From: an uncultured Eubacteriales bacterium
GTDB lineage: Bacteria; Bacillota; Clostridia; Oscillospirales; Oscillospiraceae
Assembly (NCBI GenBank): GCA_900554705.1
Contig: USIH01000124.1
Span: 1 to 6,477, forward strand
Length of the DNA stretch: 6,477 nucleotides
Reading direction: 5' to 3'
In this document: one piece after another, positions 4,616-6,477 of the stretch
How positions within the stretch are numbered: the stretch's first letter is position 1
How the letters are laid out: the number at the start of each line of letters is the position of its first letter
Translations under genes and position numbers: made by a program
Notes under the pieces: generated by a model
The model's input: only the letters and a program-made list of their open reading frames with translations
Database searches by the model: none
What the model was told of the DNA's origin: nothing

Positions 4616-6152
4616 CCTGTTTGGAATGTGTCTGCAAAATCTGCGGCGCAGAAAACTGCGGACGTTCCTTACGATGTTAGGCGTCGTCATCGGCTGCTGC
4701 TCCATCGTCATCATGGTCTCCATCGGCGTAGGCATGGGCGAGACGCAGGAGAAGCTGCTGTCCGAGATGGGCGACCTGACGCTCATCACCGTCATGCCCA
4801 AGGGCAGCGGCAAAAACGCCGTAAAGATCTACGACGGCACACTTCAGGACATCCGCAGCATGAAGGGCGTTGTGCTTGCCTCGCCGAAATTGGAAAGCTA
4901 TGACTATACGATCCGGATGTCAACGGGCGCATTAGACCGTTATGTGGCAAGCTGGGGGACGGTCGTCGGCATGACACCGGATGCGGCGGAAAAGCTCGGC
5001 TATACGCTCAAAGCGGGTCGCTATCCCGCCCCCAACGCGAGCGACGAGGTGCTGGTCGGCGAATACTTTGCCTACTCCTTTGCCGACACCAAGCGTCCGG
5101 ACGGCTATAACATGATCGACTATTGGGTGACGGATGCGGGGGGCAACCTGCCGAATCCCTACTTTGACCCGCTCAACGCGCAGATCAAGCTCCAGATCAG
5201 CTCCTACGAAGAGAACAGCAAGACCGCGAGCAAGACCTTCAAGGTCGTAGGCGTCCTGAAGGAGGACTACAGCAAGGGCTATGAGACCTCGCAGGGGCTT
5301 ATTCTGGATGTCAACGCGCAGCAGAACCTCATCAAGGAGTTCAATCGCCTCTCCGGCAAGAAGACGGATCAGCAGCAGACCTATTCCACCGCGATCGTCA
5401 AGGTTGACAGCATTGACCGCGTGGCAAGCGTGGAGGGAAAGATACAGGATCTCGGCTTTACCACCGACTCCATGGAGAGCATCCGTAAGCCGATAGAGAA
5501 GGACGCACGCCAGAAGCAGCTCATTTTCGGCGGACTCGGCGCCATCGCCCTGCTGGTCGCCGCGCTCGGCATCACCAACACCATGATCATGTCCATCACG
5601 GAGCGCACCCGCGAGATTGGCATCATGAAAGCGCTCGGCTGCTACACCGGCAACATCCGCTCCCTGTTTTTGATGGAGGCAGGCTCCATCGGCCTGCTTG
5701 GCGGCCTCTTCGGCGATGCGCTGCCAACGGGTGACCTTTTTGTCCGCGTCGCCGTGGATGCGCGCCACGCACCGGCTGGAGGCAAAGAAATAGATCTCCG
5801 ATGCGCCCGCCTCGGTGCATTTCTGGAGAATGTAGTCGGTCTTGTCGCTGCCCTTGGGAAGGCCCGCGAGAATGACGGTGTGCACGCTCGGCTCGCCCTG
5901 ACAGGGGACGACCTCGAAGATCTCGGCCTCGACCTCGTTGGGGGTGATCTTCGTAACGGTGCAGTGGTGGTCCTTGCCGCCGTCGCACACGATCATCGTG
6001 TCGCCGACGCGAAGGCGCAGTACCTTGGCGTGCGCGGCGTCCTCTCCCAGAATAAACGCCGTGCCCCCGGCGATCGAGCTTCCGCCGGAGAGAAAGAATC
6101 TCGGCATGAGCACATCCTCCCACACATAACATTATTTCTTATTATGGCATAG
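4602..6152 (+). CDS. MacB/FtsX-type ABC permease, 3' truncated and fused to antisense rsmE
   Basis: Residues 1-371 (4602-5714) are a typical MacB-like permease. A cytoplasmic RNLRRRKLRT-type start (LQNLRRRKLRT, 11-21) precedes membrane segment 1 (about 22-45), followed by a large extracytoplasmic MacB core domain (about 46-295), segment 2 (about 306-331) and the cytoplasmic loop ERTREIGIMKALGC (334-347). Segment 3 starts at FLMEAGSIG (356-364). Family members continue through segments 3 and 4 for roughly 60-70 residues more. Here the similarity stops after LLGGLFG (365-371), and the remaining 145 codons, to the stop at 6150-6152, are simply the reverse strand of rsmE and its leader. That tail is not membrane protein. 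The annotated 516-residue product is therefore a chimera; if the junction is real, the transporter has lost the end of its permease and is probably inactive. Start chosen from the GGGAGG site; the gene overlaps the preceding one by 14 nt. Confidence 0.85.
   Translation: MKLRDLFGMCLQNLRRRKLRTFLTMLGVVIGCCSIVIMVSIGVGMGETQEKLLSEMGDLTLITVMPKGSGKNAVKIYDGTLQDIRSMKGVVLASPKLESYDYTIRMSTGALDRYVASWGTVVGMTPDAAEKLGYTLKAGRYPAPNASDEVLVGEYFAYSFADTKRPDGYNMIDYWVTDAGGNLPNPYFDPLNAQIKLQISSYEENSKTASKTFKVVGVLKEDYSKGYETSQGLILDVNAQQNLIKEFNRLSGKKTDQQQTYSTAIVKVDSIDRVASVEGKIQDLGFTTDSMESIRKPIEKDARQKQLIFGGLGAIALLVAALGITNTMIMSITERTREIGIMKALGCYTGNIRSLFLMEAGSIGLLGGLFGDALPTGDLFVRVAVDARHAPAGGKEIDLRCARLGAFLENVVGLVAALGKARENDGVHARLALTGDDLEDLGLDLVGGDLRNGAVVVLAAVAHDHRVADAKAQYLGVRGVLSQNKRRAPGDRASAGEKESRHEHILPHITLFLIMA
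5694..5714. other. Permease/rsmE junction: 21-nt segment fitting both genes
   Basis: On the plus strand the seven codons read LLGGLFG, the expected segment-3 motif of the permease. On the minus strand the same triplets read AEEAAKQ, the expected RsmE motif that normally continues with Ser-Gly-Arg. Left of the segment only permease is recognisable in the plus sense; right of it only rsmE in the minus sense. It looks like the single remaining copy of a direct repeat through which DNA was lost, either in the cell or in assembly. The exact limits are uncertain by a few bases; 5691-5693 may also belong. Confidence 0.8.
5694..6107 (-). pseudogene. rsmE: 16S rRNA (uracil-1498-N3)-methyltransferase, N-terminal part only
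   Basis: RsmE methylates U1498 of 16S rRNA using SAM. The first 138 residues are present: MPRFFLSGG start, the PUA-like N-terminal domain (about 1-70, with HAKVLRLRVGD and CDGGKDHHC) and the beginning of the SPOUT domain (LAGLPKGSDKTDYILQKCTEAGASEI, about 80-105, and TRWQRIAEEAAKQ to 138). The family is about 240-250 residues, so roughly the last 105-110 are missing. These include the GPEGG and LG-RILRTETA elements that form the SAM-binding knot. The frame runs on, without a stop, through antisense permease to 4932, which gives a meaningless tail. Start chosen at 6107: GGGAGG (6116-6121) lies 8 nt upstream, and the in-frame ATG at 6125 overlaps that site region and adds non-family residues. 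The gene is transcribed from the promoter at 6141-6169. Confidence 0.88.
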
Positions 6153-6169
6153 TTTGGCGCGGATTGCAA
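6141..6169 (-). promoter_or_regulatory. Sigma-A-type promoter for rsmE
   Basis: On the minus strand TTGCAA (6164-6169) and CATAAT (6141-6146) are separated by 17 nt. The start point would be near 6134, with a leader of about 27 nt containing GGGAGG at 6116-6121, 8 nt before the rsmE ATG. TTGCAA is self-complementary, but no matching -10 box is seen for the plus-strand gene. Confidence 0.7.
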
Positions 6170-6207
6170 GACGGGAACCGAAGCGCGGCGGCGGAATAGA
6201 CTGTACC

Positions 6208-6214
6208 GGGGAGG
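6208..6214 (+). promoter_or_regulatory. Ribosome binding site of the last gene
   Basis: GGGGAGG lies 7 nt before the ATG at 6222. It is the best evidence that the plus-strand frame from 6222 is a real gene. Confidence 0.75.
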
Positions 6215-6221
6215 CGGTCGT

Positions 6222-6477
6222 ATGGATACCGAGCGCATGAAGCGCGTATTGGAGCGCGTATATGGGCCCGCTGCGCCGACAGAGGAGAAAAAACCACCGG
6301 ATGCGCTGCGCGAGGCCATTCGGTTGGAGGCGGAGGCCGCGGCACGGCTGCGCTATCTTATGCGCACGAGCCGCGCGTGTCAGAATGCTTTCGGCGAAGC
6401 GCTGCGCCGCTGTGAGACGCGGCGGCGGGCGCTGCACGCCGAGTTCTTCCTCCGCGAAGGGGAGCGGGCGCCGCAGC
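6222..6477 (+). CDS. Hypothetical protein, possibly ferritin-like, N-terminal part
   Basis: An open frame of 85 codons with no stop before the window ends, beginning at an ATG with a strong GGGGAGG site. The start is MDTERMKRVLERVYG, followed by a short Pro/Lys spacer (PTEEKKPPD, 19-27) and two predicted helices: LREAIRLEAEAAARLRYLM (29-47) and a second one from about 52 to 80 ending in HAEFFLREGE. The pattern of a Glu-rich helix, then a second helix ending in an aromatic pair and Leu-x-x-Gly, recalls small ferritin-like/rubrerythrin-like proteins common in Clostridia. However, the expected Glu-x-x-His metal motif is not clear here (CETRR instead), so the assignment is weak. The frame is very Arg- and Ala-rich and GC-rich, like the ABC operon. 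It is divergent from rsmE with a 114-nt intergenic region; no plus-strand promoter is obvious. Confidence 0.65.
   Translation, partial: MDTERMKRVLERVYGPAAPTEEKKPPDALREAIRLEAEAAARLRYLMRTSRACQNAFGEALRRCETRRRALHAEFFLREGERAPQ

Noticed and set aside
3377..4813. Long minus-strand open frame opposite the CARDB-like gene and permease
   Set aside because: It is the antisense of two well-supported genes, is very rich in Arg, Gly and Val as expected for a GC-rich shadow, and has no recognisable domain.
4932..5693. C-terminal continuation of RsmE on the minus strand
   Set aside because: It is antisense permease with no SPOUT-domain motifs; the missing GPEGG and RILRTETA elements do not appear in it.
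5623..6132. Alternative minus-strand frame across the rsmE region
   Set aside because: It is a frame-shifted shadow of rsmE, rich in Arg and without motifs, while the rsmE frame shows clear family sequence.
6132..6437. Minus-strand open frames opposite the last gene
   Set aside because: The plus-strand frame from 6222 has a strong ribosome site and a sensible helical protein; the minus frames have no ribosome site and read through the rsmE promoter.

Overview
The window looks like a piece of a Clostridia genome (Bacillota), probably a gut member of the Oscillospirales/Ruminococcaceae type. This is inferred from the strong GGAGG-type ribosome binding sites, the sigma-A-like promoters with 17-nt spacers, the mix of a GC-rich backbone with an AT-richer insert, and the family types present. 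No ribosomal or other phylogenetic marker is complete, so the placement is tentative.

Region 1 (about 1-2310) is an AT-richer block with two genes on the minus strand. An AAA_14/DUF4143 ATPase (start at 2023) is followed by a small class I SAM-dependent methyltransferase (ending at 103). They are probably co-transcribed from a good sigma-A promoter at 2055-2083. Three short direct repeats, about three helical turns apart, lie over and upstream of this promoter. The block is bracketed by two identical 24-nt copies of a hairpin sequence (54-77 and 2234-2257), each sitting in a cluster of further hairpins. Together with the base-composition shift this suggests an acquired island.

Region 2 (2257-about 5714) starts with a 53-nt near-perfect hairpin and a Rho-independent terminator, followed by a tightly coupled plus-strand operon. 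It encodes an ABC ATPase of the MacB/LolD/FtsE type, a secreted and membrane-anchored protein with CARDB/COG1361-like beta domains, and a MacB/FtsX-type permease. Genes 1 and 2 overlap by 4 nt and genes 2 and 3 by 14 nt. The second protein sits where a MacA-like adaptor would be expected, so the three probably form one envelope complex.

Region 3 (about 5694-6477) is abnormal. The permease gene breaks off inside its third membrane segment and runs directly into the antisense of rsmE, which lacks its own 3' half. At the join a 21-nt stretch (5694-5714) fits both genes: it reads LLGGLFG in the permease and AEEAAKQ in RsmE. This is what a deletion between short direct repeats, or an assembly collapse at a shared 21-mer, would leave. 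Upstream of rsmE are a clear minus-strand promoter (6141-6169) and a divergent plus-strand gene from 6222 that leaves the window. That gene may encode a ferritin-like protein.

No tRNA, rRNA, CRISPR array, transposase or integrase was seen. The most important observation for any user is the permease/rsmE junction: the open reading frames that cross it should not be trusted as real fusion proteins.
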